Assembly (NCBI GenBank): GCA_031290985.1
Contig: JARLJW010000096.1
Span: 1-54,300 of the forward strand
Reading direction: 5' to 3'
From: Verrucomicrobiia bacterium
GTDB taxonomy: Bacteria > Verrucomicrobiota > Verrucomicrobiia > Limisphaerales > UBA11358
Length of the DNA stretch: 54,300 nucleotides
In this document: one piece after another, positions 17,548 through 25,430 of the stretch
Position numbering within the stretch: position 1 is the stretch's first letter
How the letters are laid out: every line of letters starts with the position of its first letter
Notes under the pieces: model-generated
The model's database searches: none
Told to the model about the DNA's origin: nothing
Seen by the model: only the letters and a program-made list of their open reading frames with translations
Translations under genes and position numbers: made by a program

Positions 17548-20500
17548 TTATTTGTACGCGGCCACAGTCGCCCGGATATCGTCCAGATTGTAGACGAGTT
17601 CAGTCCGGGCAAAGCCCGCGCGGAGCAGCATTGCCTGCAGGCAGGGGATCGTGGGATACCACCAGTTGGAGTCGTCTTTATCGAAGCCCGGACGAAACTC
17701 CATGCTCACGCTGTTACCCGCGGTGATGGCGGTTTCAACCAATGCCATGCCTTCGGTCACGGCGGCAAGTTTTTGCAACGCCAGAAACGGCTCCGTCAGA
17801 TGATAGAGGACGCCGAAACAAAACGTGATGTCGTAGGTCAGCGGATAGGCAATTTCGCTGAGATCACCGGAAGAATTCATGGCCGCCTGACGGATCGCCT
17901 CATCGACCTTGAAAATGCTGGATTCAATGAAGCGTACCTTGGAACCCAGGATGTGCTGCGCCCGGCGGAATCCTTTGTTGGCGCCCCAATTTCCACACTC
18001 CAGCCGATTCTTATCGGGCGTCGTCAAGGCCATGTCGGAGGCCACGACCAACGCGGCATTGCGTCTTTCGGCTTCAAAGCTGAAAAAGCCGTCCCAAGCC
18101 CCGATATCCAGGACCGTTTTTCCGGTCAGATCCGGCGGCAGGCCAAAACGTTCAGTGGCAAAGTCGCTGCCATCCGGGCCATGCTTCACAACCCCCGGGG
18201 TGTAAAAAATTTCGCCTTGCACCAGGCCAATGGGGATGCGGTGAAACCAACTGACTGCCTTGATGGCTTCCAGTTCAGCGTGTGTAAGTTCTTTCATAAT
18301 ACGGGTGCTTTCATTTTTACCGAGTTGGTTGGTTGAATTGTGGAACGCCCGATTTCCATTCTTGTGGATAACCTCTGGCGTGATGACATTGCGTGCGTGA
18401 TGCACCGGCGGCTGTCCTCCGGTCGGTGTTTTATTGACCGTGGTTGCGGGACTGATCTCGATGATTTCGACGTTCATTCCGTTGAGGAATGGGTCGGGCC
18501 GCTGCCACGCAGGCAGCTTGGTTCCGCCCGTCCAACTGCCGGCGGATTGAATGAAAACCCGTTGCCGGTCGGAGGGTTTCGCCAGCGTTTGGCGGATGGC
18601 TTCGGTCAGCACGCCGGTGGAAACATCCTTTACGCAGTGCGCATGCTGATGCGGACAACGCCAGTTGCAATCATAGCAATTCAACGGCAATGACACCGTT
18701 GACGTGAGCGGGCTGTAAGGCAGGAAAAGTCCGTAGTGGCCGCCGCCGACCAAGACGACATTCGGCACACCCACCGCGCACGCGAGGTGTGATGCGCAAC
18801 TGTCCGAACCCACGAGAATTTTACAGCGCCGGATGATGGCCGCCATCTGCCGCAGGGTGGTGCCCCCGGCAAGATTCTGCACATTGCCCGGCAGTTGTTT
18901 CGCCAGCAACTCACAACGCTCCCAGGCCTCGGCTCCGCCCAGGAGCAGGATGTTCCAGCCCGCGAAATCCTTCAGGGCCGCCGCAAACCCGGGATAATCC
19001 TTGATGGCGTGCTGGGTGAAGGGCGCGAGCGCCAGCGTGCGTTGCGGATCGAGCTTCTCGTTTTTGAAAAAATCAGCGGCCAGGGCCTCGTCTTCCGCCG
19101 TCGTCCAGACAGCGGGTTGCAGACCCGAGACCTCGACTCCCAGGCCGCGTAAAAAGTCTTCATGCCGCGCCAGCTCCGGCTTGTGTTCACCCGGGCTGGG
19201 GATGATGGTTTCATAGCGGCCCGCCGCCCGGTCGCGATTGGTGGCGGTGTTGTTCGAGAGATCACCGGCGATGGCCACGTGCCGCGCCTCGCGAAATCCT
19301 AGGGTCAGGTCGTCCGACAACACATCGCGCATGTGGACCGAATTCAGGATCAGGTCCGGCTTGTATTCCGCGATTTCCGCCAGGATCTGCTGCCGCTCCG
19401 CGGGGATGTCGATTTGCTTGCGGTCATAGCAGATCACAGAATCCACGAACGAGCAGGCCGTGAACAATTCCGCCACATGCTGCTGGCAGAGCACCGCCAG
19501 CTTTGCCAGCGGGTATTGTTTACGCAGCGGCTCGATCATCCCCGAGGCCAGCACGGCATCGCCGATGGAATCGGTGCGGACAAAAAGGATCCGCCGGGTT
19601 TCATTCACCGGCAGGTCCGCGGCCGCCGGGGTGAAACGGGCGAGGCACGAACCGAATTTTTCCTCGGTGACGGCGAGCATCTCAAAGCGCGGGTCAGCCT
19701 TCATCTGCTCCACGCTCCGGGCGTGTTTCACATGGCGGATGTCATCGAGGGCGATGTAGCACGGTCCGCGCAACAGCTTGAGGACATAGTTGAATTCCAC
19801 ATTGCCCATGTGACCGGCGCTGTCGAGCAGCAGCAGGCCGGGCTTGCCCGCGCATTCGCGCAAGCAGCGGCCCAGCAAATCTTCGGCGAGGTTCGGGCGG
19901 TTGGTTTCGCTCAGATACAGCTCGATGCGTTTCTCTTCCTGATGATCCACGAAGATGTCGCCGCGGGCTTTTTCGATGGTTTCTTCGCGGATGGCCGCCG
20001 CGTCCGGCAGCAGGCTGCGCGGCACCGAAACACCAAGCAGCGGCTTCACGAACGGCAGCAGCCCGGATTTTTCAAGATTGGCCAGCGCCTGCCGGTGATG
20101 TTCCGGGTTGCATTCCAGCGAGTAAAACGTGGCGGCGGTGAGATTGTTTTCCTTCAGGGCTGAACTGATGATGCGCGTCGTGCCCTGGCCGAGATAGGTG
20201 CCGGTCTCCACGATGAACTCCGGGCGGGCTTGGCGGATGATTTCACGCAGGAAATGTTCAAACTCGGAATTGTCCTGCACCCCGGTCAGATCCTTGTCCT
20301 TGCAAAGATCCCCGGCCACCCGGGGTTTGCCGATGGCGACGGGTTTGGCGGGTGCGACGTTATTTTGGGTGATGCGCGCCAGCAGTTCGTCCGGCGGCAG
20401 ACAGTGCGCGGGCAAGGGCTGATCCAGCGAACGCACAAAGCGCGTGCCGCAGACCTCCTCAAAATCCACGTCGATGTTCTCCGCGTGGTTGGGCATCACT

Positions 20501-21189
20501 CCGAGCGAAACCATTCCACTTTTCAGCATGGACGGCGCATAGTGCCAGTCCGCGCCCAGCCCGCGATCCGGCTGGTTCATGAACAATTCCCAGGCGTCCT
20601 TCAGATCCACACCCAGGCGCGATTGATAGAATTCGTGGATCTTTTTAGCGCTCGCGAGCTGGTAGTCCGCCAGCACCGCCTCGGCTCCGGCGCGTGAAAA
20701 GAGCGCCATGCCGGCACCCAGGTTCCAGGTCGCGACATAATTCGACGTCCGGGTCAGCACCCGGCTCGCGGCGCTCCGGGCGGTAACCGCGCCGACCGTG
20801 AAGCCGTCTTTCTCCGCCGCCTGCCAGGCGTTCTTCATCGCCGCCAGCCAGCCCGGCTTGAGTTGAATGTCATTTTCAATCAACCCGACATAGTCATAGC
20901 CCAACGCCAGCAGCCGTTTAAGGGAATATTGGATGGCGGCGTCCGGGCCGCCCCGCACGTCGTGATGGATTTCCACGAGCGGCGTGTTTTTAAAATGTTC
21001 GCGGCTGGCAAAAGCGCGGCCCTCGGGCGTCCGGGAGCCGTCGCACCAGATCAAGTCAAAGCCGCCGCAGTCGAGACCGGGCAAAATCTGGCGTGTGAGC
21101 TCGGTGCGTTCCATGGTGCTCAGCGCAAAACCAATCCGTGGCGGATTGGCGGGCGCGGTTTGGAGGTTGGATTGGGTTTGCGTAGTCAT
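17548..21189 (-). CDS. Four-module glycosyltransferase/methyltransferase fusion
   Basis: The product is 1213 aa. Order: GT2-like domain (about 15-270; RIGFALSTMERTELTRQILP, acidic motif ENDIQL at 105-110); class I SAM methyltransferase of the Methyltransf_24 type (about 305-520; ETGTYLGQGTTRI); GT9/heptosyltransferase-like domain (about 531-875; FVRTDSIGDAVLASGMIEPL, GSDSCASHLACAVGVPNVVL); a low-similarity linker (876-964); and a CmoB-like methyltransferase (965-1213; GKTVLDIGAWDGFFSFEA, CFGVLYHLTEP). M965 (at 18297) could be an internal start giving a separate 249-aa enzyme. The last module is paralogous to the gene at 21440-22207. Proposed role: building and methylating a glycan on flagellar protein. 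Confidence 0.87.
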   Translation of the reverse strand: MTTQTQSNLQTAPANPPRIGFALSTMERTELTRQILPGLDCGGFDLIWCDGSRTPEGRAFASREHFKNTPLVEIHHDVRGGPDAAIQYSLKRLLALGYDYVGLIENDIQLKPGWLAAMKNAWQAAEKDGFTVGAVTARSAASRVLTRTSNYVATWNLGAGMALFSRAGAEAVLADYQLASAKKIHEFYQSRLGVDLKDAWELFMNQPDRGLGADWHYAPSMLKSGMVSLGVMPNHAENIDVDFEEVCGTRFVRSLDQPLPAHCLPPDELLARITQNNVAPAKPVAIGKPRVAGDLCKDKDLTGVQDNSEFEHFLREIIRQARPEFIVETGTYLGQGTTRIISSALKENNLTAATFYSLECNPEHHRQALANLEKSGLLPFVKPLLGVSVPRSLLPDAAAIREETIEKARGDIFVDHQEEKRIELYLSETNRPNLAEDLLGRCLRECAGKPGLLLLDSAGHMGNVEFNYVLKLLRGPCYIALDDIRHVKHARSVEQMKADPRFEMLAVTEEKFGSCLARFTPAAADLPVNETRRILFVRTDSIGDAVLASGMIEPLRKQYPLAKLAVLCQQHVAELFTACSFVDSVICYDRKQIDIPAERQQILAEIAEYKPDLILNSVHMRDVLSDDLTLGFREARHVAIAGDLSNNTATNRDRAAGRYETIIPSPGEHKPELARHEDFLRGLGVEVSGLQPAVWTTAEDEALAADFFKNEKLDPQRTLALAPFTQHAIKDYPGFAAALKDFAGWNILLLGGAEAWERCELLAKQLPGNVQNLAGGTTLRQMAAIIRRCKILVGSDSCASHLACAVGVPNVVLVGGGHYGLFLPYSPLTSTVSLPLNCYDCNWRCPHQHAHCVKDVSTGVLTEAIRQTLAKPSDRQRVFIQSAGSWTGGTKLPAWQRPDPFLNGMNVEIIEISPATTVNKTPTGGQPPVHHARNVITPEVIHKNGNRAFHNSTNQLGKNESTRIMKELTHAELEAIKAVSWFHRIPIGLVQGEIFYTPGVVKHGPDGSDFATERFGLPPDLTGKTVLDIGAWDGFFSFEAERRNAALVVASDMALTTPDKNRLECGNWGANKGFRRAQHILGSKVRFIESSIFKVDEAIRQAAMNSSGDLSEIAYPLTYDITFCFGVLYHLTEPFLALQKLAAVTEGMALVETAITAGNSVSMEFRPGFDKDDSNWWYPTIPCLQAMLLRAGFARTELVYNLDDIRATVAAYK

Positions 21190-21211
21190 GAATTTGTTCG
21201 GTTAAAGTGTT

Positions 21212-21436
21212 TCAGTTATGGGCGGGTTCTCGGTCAAAACGACAGACGGATTCGGCGGCATCCGCCCGGGTGTTCATCGGTTCCAAGAGCTGGTTGAATA
21301 GCGCGGTTTGTTTATGGGTTTTAAACGCCTCCGTGATCTGCCCCGTCAGCTGTGCGCGCTCCTTGGTGCGGAGGGCGAAACCAATCCGGTTTTTAGCCGG
21401 GGAGCAGTGAAGTTGAGTTTCCATGGAAATTGGCAC
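21212..21436 (-). pseudogene. Chimeric remnant of a glycosyltransferase gene
   Basis: The 74-codon frame joins two pieces. Its first half (SPAKNRIGFALRTKERAQLTGQ) matches the N-terminus of the 1213-aa protein (RIGFALSTMERTELTRQ). Its second half (EAFKTHKQTALFNQL, DAAESVCRFDRE) matches the C-terminus of the 377-aa transferase (DAFKTHKQSAFFNHL, DAAETVCRFDRE). The similarity holds at DNA level too. The simplest reading is a paralogous transferase gene that lost its catalytic middle. It is open and could be translated, but no function is expected. Confidence 0.75.
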
Positions 21437-21439
21437 GGT

Positions 21440-22207
21440 TCAATACATCCCCCACGCATCCACTCCGGGAGGCGTTGGCACGGGTCTCGTGGCCATGGTA
21501 ATTCGCTGGACGGTGCTGTCATCCAAAGCGCTGACCAGATTTTCATCCACTTCAAACCCGGTCATTTTCAACATCGCCATCAGGCAAGGCACGTTGGGTA
21601 TCCAGTAACTGGTCGGATCATTGTAGATGCCGCAGTCACTGTTGAGCCGGTTGACCGGTTCGTCGCCGCCGCCGACCCAGCAGGCCGTTTCCAAAAGCAT
21701 CACGCCAGTGCTGGCCAGGCAGCGCCGGATTTGATGCAAGACCAGCAGTGGATTCTGCACATGGTAAAACATGCCAAAGTTTTGAATGATGTCGAAACCG
21801 CCGGCCGGCGTCGTTGATCCCAGCCGTTTGACCAGGTCGTGGACATCGGTGTTGGGCACCAAGATCACTCCGCTTCGCAGGGCTTCCTTTGCCAAAAGAA
21901 AGCGTTTCATTCCCAACATGGGGATGCCTTGCCAGATGTCGGCTGTGACCACGGAAGCGGCGCCGCGCTTCTCCGCCTCAAAGGCCCAGAGTCCGTCCAT
22001 GGTTCCCAGATCCAGAACGGTTTTACCCTTGTAGTCAATTTGGTCGCGGATTTTCCGGGTGCTGTTCCAGAGACGGCTGATGCCCGGGATATTGCACTTG
22101 GTGACATAGCCGGGCACCAATTCAATTTCATGATACCAAAGTCCGAAGGCTTCAGCTTCCGCGATAATTTGTTCCCGGTTCATATTTGGTTTAAATATTT
22201 TTGGCAA
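21440..22207 (-). CDS. CmoB-like SAM-dependent methyltransferase
   Basis: The product is 255 aa; an internal ATG at 22183 (MNREQ) is an alternative start. SAM motif I is GKTVLDLGTMDGLWAFEAEK, followed by an acidic residue in VVTADIW. The block NFGMFYHVQNPLLVLHQI parallels the YHL(R/T)xP segment of CmoB/DUF1698-type enzymes. It shares fold and motifs with the last module of the 1213-aa protein (YWIPNVPCLMAML against WWYPTIPCLQAML), so one arose from the other or both from a common duplicate. Context suggests a sugar or glycan substrate and not tRNA. It lies within the glycosyltransferase operon. Confidence 0.88.
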   Translation of the reverse strand: MPKIFKPNMNREQIIAEAEAFGLWYHEIELVPGYVTKCNIPGISRLWNSTRKIRDQIDYKGKTVLDLGTMDGLWAFEAEKRGAASVVTADIWQGIPMLGMKRFLLAKEALRSGVILVPNTDVHDLVKRLGSTTPAGGFDIIQNFGMFYHVQNPLLVLHQIRRCLASTGVMLLETACWVGGGDEPVNRLNSDCGIYNDPTSYWIPNVPCLMAMLKMTGFEVDENLVSALDDSTVQRITMATRPVPTPPGVDAWGMY

Positions 22208-22252
22208 ACTTGTGTTCCAACTGGTGTTTCTTCTTGGGCAAAAATCACGTTT

Positions 22253-23386
22253 TCAAACTTGGCCGGTGAGTTCGCGGTCGAAGCGGCAGACCGTTTCGGC
22301 GGCGTCCGCCCAGGTGTCCATCTGTTCCGCAAGGTGGTTGAAAAACGCGGATTGTTTGTGGGTTTTAAACGCATCCTCGATCTGCCCCGCCAGTTCGCGG
22401 TAGCAGGTGAGATAGTTTTCGCCGGTGAATTTGGCGCCGCGGCAGACTTCGATGAGCTGCTCGTTGATTTCCATCGCCGGCAGCTCCTCGCGCAGGTCGC
22501 GGAAAAGATTGTGCTGGTTGCGGTTCTGTTGCACGACGGGCTTGCCATAGCGAGCCGCGTCACCAAAATGATCCATGATCGTGCGCAGGAACCAGGACAT
22601 CCAGATGTCGTCGTAGCGGGCGACCTTCAGCCCGTTCAACTCGTAGCCCATCACCACGACGAATGACACCGCCGCCGCCCCGCGATGGAATGCCGTGTTT
22701 TGTGTGTTGATCGGGCACCAGCAATCCTTCGCCAGCGTGAGATAATCGTGGGACAGCGGCAACTTGGCTTCCACCGGAAAGTAGATCCGGGTGAGCGCGT
22801 CGATGTCCGGGTCGCCCGTCCAGAGGCCGGCATTGACGACCGGCTTGCGGACGGCGTCGGAAAATTTCCAGTTCTCCTCCTGCCAGCGTTTGCTCAAGGC
22901 AAAACCGCGCGGATACACCTTTCCAAAATTTGTCTGCATCATGCCGACGCAGTTGAACCAGCCGGTGTCCGTGCTGACGATTTTTTGGGAGGCGTTGACG
23001 CCGAGACCAGTGATGTGTTCGCCCACGAAATCGCTGCCCGCCACGAGAAAGTTATCATCATCGATGCTGATGACGTTGTCGTAGCCGTTTTCCAGCGCGT
23101 ACAGCAGGCCGACATTCCGGCGCTGGATGGAATTCCACGGCACCAGACGGTCGATCTGCGGGAAGCGGCTCAAATAATCCTGCTGGCGCGCCACGTCGAA
23201 ATAGGAAAGCTGGCAGCCCGACTCGCGTTTCGTCTGCGCACAAAAATCGGCGGCCCCGGCCGGCGTCTTGCGGTCGCCGATCACAATGAACTCGATGTCG
23301 CCATGACCATGGTCGCGGGCGTTGAGCGCATAGTCGCGGAGCAGGGTGGGAACGTTGATGGTCGTGGTCAGGATGCAGGTCTTCAT
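22253..23386 (-). CDS. GT75/RGP-like (STELLO-type) glycosyltransferase
   Basis: The product is 377 aa and first in its operon. The N-terminal nucleotide-sugar fold begins MKTCILTTTINVPTLLRDYA. The metal motif IDDDN lies near residues 107-111 in NVISIDDDNFLV. The segments NAGLWTGDPDIDA and YDDIWMSWFLRTIMDHFG resemble reversibly glycosylated polypeptide and STELLO/DUF288 proteins. The C-terminal tail (EDAFKTHKQSAFFNHL) recurs in the remnant at 21212-21436. No clear Shine-Dalgarno precedes the start, but the leader is strongly structured (see the regulatory entry). Activity could be sugar transfer or a pyranose/furanose mutase step. Family assignment is moderately sure. Confidence 0.8.
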   Translation of the reverse strand: MKTCILTTTINVPTLLRDYALNARDHGHGDIEFIVIGDRKTPAGAADFCAQTKRESGCQLSYFDVARQQDYLSRFPQIDRLVPWNSIQRRNVGLLYALENGYDNVISIDDDNFLVAGSDFVGEHITGLGVNASQKIVSTDTGWFNCVGMMQTNFGKVYPRGFALSKRWQEENWKFSDAVRKPVVNAGLWTGDPDIDALTRIYFPVEAKLPLSHDYLTLAKDCWCPINTQNTAFHRGAAAVSFVVVMGYELNGLKVARYDDIWMSWFLRTIMDHFGDAARYGKPVVQQNRNQHNLFRDLREELPAMEINEQLIEVCRGAKFTGENYLTCYRELAGQIEDAFKTHKQSAFFNHLAEQMDTWADAAETVCRFDRELTGQV

Positions 23387-23575
23387 GGTTGAGCTGGGTG
23401 GTTTGAGAATGTTCCGGCGTTAACGACCCCCCGTCTCCCTGCGGGGTTTTTGTAATTGCCGGGCGGACCGGATAATCCGGCCCGCCCGGGGAAGGAGCCA
23501 GTGGTCTCGCCGCCGTGGTTAGTGGCAGTTTGAATCACTGGACAGCTGCTGCGGTTTGCACCGCAAAATTCTTGG
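23387..23575 (-). promoter_or_regulatory. Structured leader with candidate CsrA-binding hairpin
   Basis: This is the region between csrA and the glycosyltransferase operon. Read on the minus strand it has a strong stem of CCGGGCGG/CCGG arms with one mismatch (23459-23489). Next comes a hairpin with stem CCCCG and loop CAGGGAGA, then CGGGG (about 23428-23445). The loop shows AGGGA, matching the ANGGA core that CsrA binds in hairpin loops, about 50 nt before the start codon. A further GGA lies in GCCGGAAC closer to the start. CsrA binding is inference. A TGCGGT/ACCGCA stem also lies just after the csrA stop. Confidence 0.5.
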
Positions 23576-23812
23576 TCACGGCTTGACCGCGCCCGCCAGC
23601 TTCGGCAGTTTCGGCAATACCGTGCTCTGCTTGGTCAGCGCCTGCTGGTTGTTGCGCTGGATCTCCTCATACACTTCCTGGCGGTGCACGGGGATCGTTG
23701 ACGGCGCCTCGATGCCCAGCTTCACCACATCGCCTTCGACGCGCATGATTTTGACGTTGATACGTCCATCAATCACGATGCTTTCGCCGATTTTTCGCGA
23801 TAGGATCAGCAT
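23576..23812 (-). CDS. csrA: Carbon storage regulator CsrA
   Basis: The 78-aa RNA-binding dimer represses or activates translation by binding GGA-containing hairpins. MLILSRKIGESIVIDGRINVKIMRVEG and the VKLGIEAPSTIPVHRQEVYEEI block are canonical. The tail from about residue 60 is extended (KQSTVLPKLPKLAGAVKP) beyond the usual 61-75 aa. It lies 13 bp after fliW, the known protein antagonist pairing, at the end of the flagellar operon and directly before the glycosyltransferase operon. Confidence 0.97.
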   Translation of the reverse strand: MLILSRKIGESIVIDGRINVKIMRVEGDVVKLGIEAPSTIPVHRQEVYEEIQRNNQQALTKQSTVLPKLPKLAGAVKP

Positions 23813-23825
23813 AAAAAATATTTCC

Positions 23826-24263
23826 TCATTCCGCCGCCACGGGCAGCGGGTGTTTCACCGAGTAATTCGCCGCGTTGGCGATGATCACCTGTTTGCCGAC
23901 GTGCGTGTGCCGGTTGATGACGACCGGCCCTTTCAGGTTCACGGTCGGCTGTGTGCCGTCATTGATGGTCACGATGCCCAGCAGGAGGGCGTCCTTCGCA
24001 TCGGTCAGCTCCAGAAAGTCCACATCCACCTTCGGGATGTCCGGCGAGTAACCCGGCAGGATCACGAAGGGATCGATGACCACGAAGGCCAGCGCGAGGT
24101 TGTCCTCGACGTGCAGCCACGCGAACGGCTCCTCGCCGGGATTCGACGTGAGGACATAGTCCTTGATCTGCTCGAAACCCAAAAGTCCGGCCGGGATTCG
24201 CACCATGTTTTTGTGCGGCGTCCGTGCCGTGATTTCTGGTTCCATCGTTTCTACGCATTTCAT
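23826..24263 (-). CDS. fliW: Flagellar assembly factor FliW
   Basis: The 145-aa product is in known systems a three-way partner switch: it binds flagellin, and when freed by flagellin export it binds and inhibits CsrA. Family features are RIPAGLLGFEQIKDYVL, the acidic segment VDVDFLELTDA, and TVNLKGPVVINRHTHVGKQVI. The start at 24263 is supported by AAAGGAG about 8 nt upstream. That start overlaps the stop of the preceding small frame (ATGA). A later ATG (MEPEIT) is possible. Confidence 0.95.
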   Translation of the reverse strand: MKCVETMEPEITARTPHKNMVRIPAGLLGFEQIKDYVLTSNPGEEPFAWLHVEDNLALAFVVIDPFVILPGYSPDIPKVDVDFLELTDAKDALLLGIVTINDGTQPTVNLKGPVVINRHTHVGKQVIIANAANYSVKHPLPVAAE

Positions 24264-24478
24264 TGCAGTTCTCCTTTTAGCAACGGTTGTGCCATGGTTG
24301 ATTTTTCCGGGTAAAAACTTAAAACCCCCGTAAATATGGGCAAATGTGTCAATTCGGTCGTGAAAACGCCGCCGTCCGAGGCGGTATTGGCCCGTCCGCC
24401 CGGCAAAAACTGCATGGTTTGGGGCAAATTTTCCCCGCCAGTCACCAGCCGGGAATGGAAGTTAAAGGCCGTTTTCAT
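24260..24478 (-). CDS. Small ORF coupled between flgL and fliW, doubtful
   Basis: The 72-codon frame starts in an ATGA overlap with the flgL stop (24475-24478) and ends in an ATGA overlap with the fliW start (24260-24263), exactly filling the gap. The protein (MKTAFNFHSRLVTGGENLPQ and so on) has no recognisable domain. Its last codons coincide with the fliW ribosome-binding site, which argues for chance. The overlaps on both sides argue for a real translationally coupled gene. I cannot decide. Confidence 0.35.
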   Translation of the reverse strand: MKTAFNFHSRLVTGGENLPQTMQFLPGGRANTASDGGVFTTELTHLPIFTGVLSFYPEKSTMAQPLLKGELQ

Positions 24479-25419
24479 GAAATATAATTCAAAATGGAGA
24501 GCTGCATGATCTTTGAACTGCTCTGGAGCGCGGCCTGATAGCCGTTCTGGGCCTTGTTCAACTCCACCATCGTCTGCACCAGGTCCGCGCTGGACTGGTT
24601 CGAGATGGACTTGTCCAGCGACTGCGAATTGTTCGTAATATAAGTCGCCGCCGCCGTCAGCCGGTTTTGCACCACGCCATTGCTGGCCACCTGGTACGCG
24701 ACGTTGTTTTCGTCCTTCAACAGGTTGCCGCTGTCCGTGCTGGTGATGGCGGTTTTATTTCCCGACTGGAGGTTGTTGCGCAGCGAGATCAGATGATTCA
24801 GAAAATCCGCGCCCGACTGGCTGTCCGTCAGCAGGCCGCGCGCGCCGGTCGTGCCGTTGTTCACGCCCGGCACATCCACCGATGCCGTGGAACCGTCGCC
24901 GATCTCCGTCTGGTTGACCGTGCTGTTTCCGTTGTAGGTCACCCCGGTGATGTTGTTGTTCGCATCGCGCGCCACCGTGAAGGGCGCGGAACCCGAGGCC
25001 GTGCCGCCGAACATGTACTGGCTGCCCGTGGCATCCTTGGAGTTGGCCAGCTTCACCGTGTCCTCGATCATCGCATTGATCTCCTGCGCATAGCCGTTCA
25101 AGTCCGATTGCGAAGCCGTGGCCGTCGCCGCCGACGTGGCGATCTCGCCCGCGCGGCTGGTCTTGGTCTGGAGCGATTGCAGCACGTTGTAGATCAGGTT
25201 GCCGCGATCCTGCAGCGTGGTGATGTTCTGCGTGTATTGCGTGTTGGCGGCCTTTTGGGCCGCGAGGCTCAACGTGTTCGCCATGGCCGCCGGGTCGTCC
25301 GAAGGGGACTGCACGCGCAGGCCCGTGGAGACCTGGCTTTGCAGGTTGGCCGACTGGCCCGCCAGCAGGTTGAACTGGTTCAACATCGAGTTGGTGTAGG
25401 CATTGGAAGCGACGCGCAT
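24475..25419 (-). CDS. flgL: Flagellar hook-associated protein 3 (hook-filament junction)
   Basis: The product is 314 aa, exported through the flagellar apparatus, and forms the junction between hook and filament with FlgK. The flagellin-like N-terminus MRVASNAYTNSMLNQFNLLA and LQSQVSTGLRVQSPSDDPA and the C-terminal coiled coil (SSADLVQTMVELNKAQNGYQ, ILNYIS) are typical D0/D1 ends. The Gly/Asn-rich middle is the variable exposed domain. It lies 11 bp after flgK. It is not flagellin, because it ends in the FlgL type and is cotranscribed with flgK. Confidence 0.93.
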   Translation of the reverse strand: MRVASNAYTNSMLNQFNLLAGQSANLQSQVSTGLRVQSPSDDPAAMANTLSLAAQKAANTQYTQNITTLQDRGNLIYNVLQSLQTKTSRAGEIATSAATATASQSDLNGYAQEINAMIEDTVKLANSKDATGSQYMFGGTASGSAPFTVARDANNNITGVTYNGNSTVNQTEIGDGSTASVDVPGVNNGTTGARGLLTDSQSGADFLNHLISLRNNLQSGNKTAITSTDSGNLLKDENNVAYQVASNGVVQNRLTAAATYITNNSQSLDKSISNQSSADLVQTMVELNKAQNGYQAALQSSSKIMQLSILNYIS

Positions 25420-25430
25420 AATTTTGTTTA

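Noticed and set aside
23425..23455. CCCCG stem followed by T residues as a plus-strand terminator
   Set aside because: No plus-strand gene leads into it; the hairpin makes more sense in the minus-strand leader RNA.
24299..24350. TTGACA on the minus strand as a promoter before fliW
   Set aside because: No acceptable -10 box occurs at 16-18 bp.
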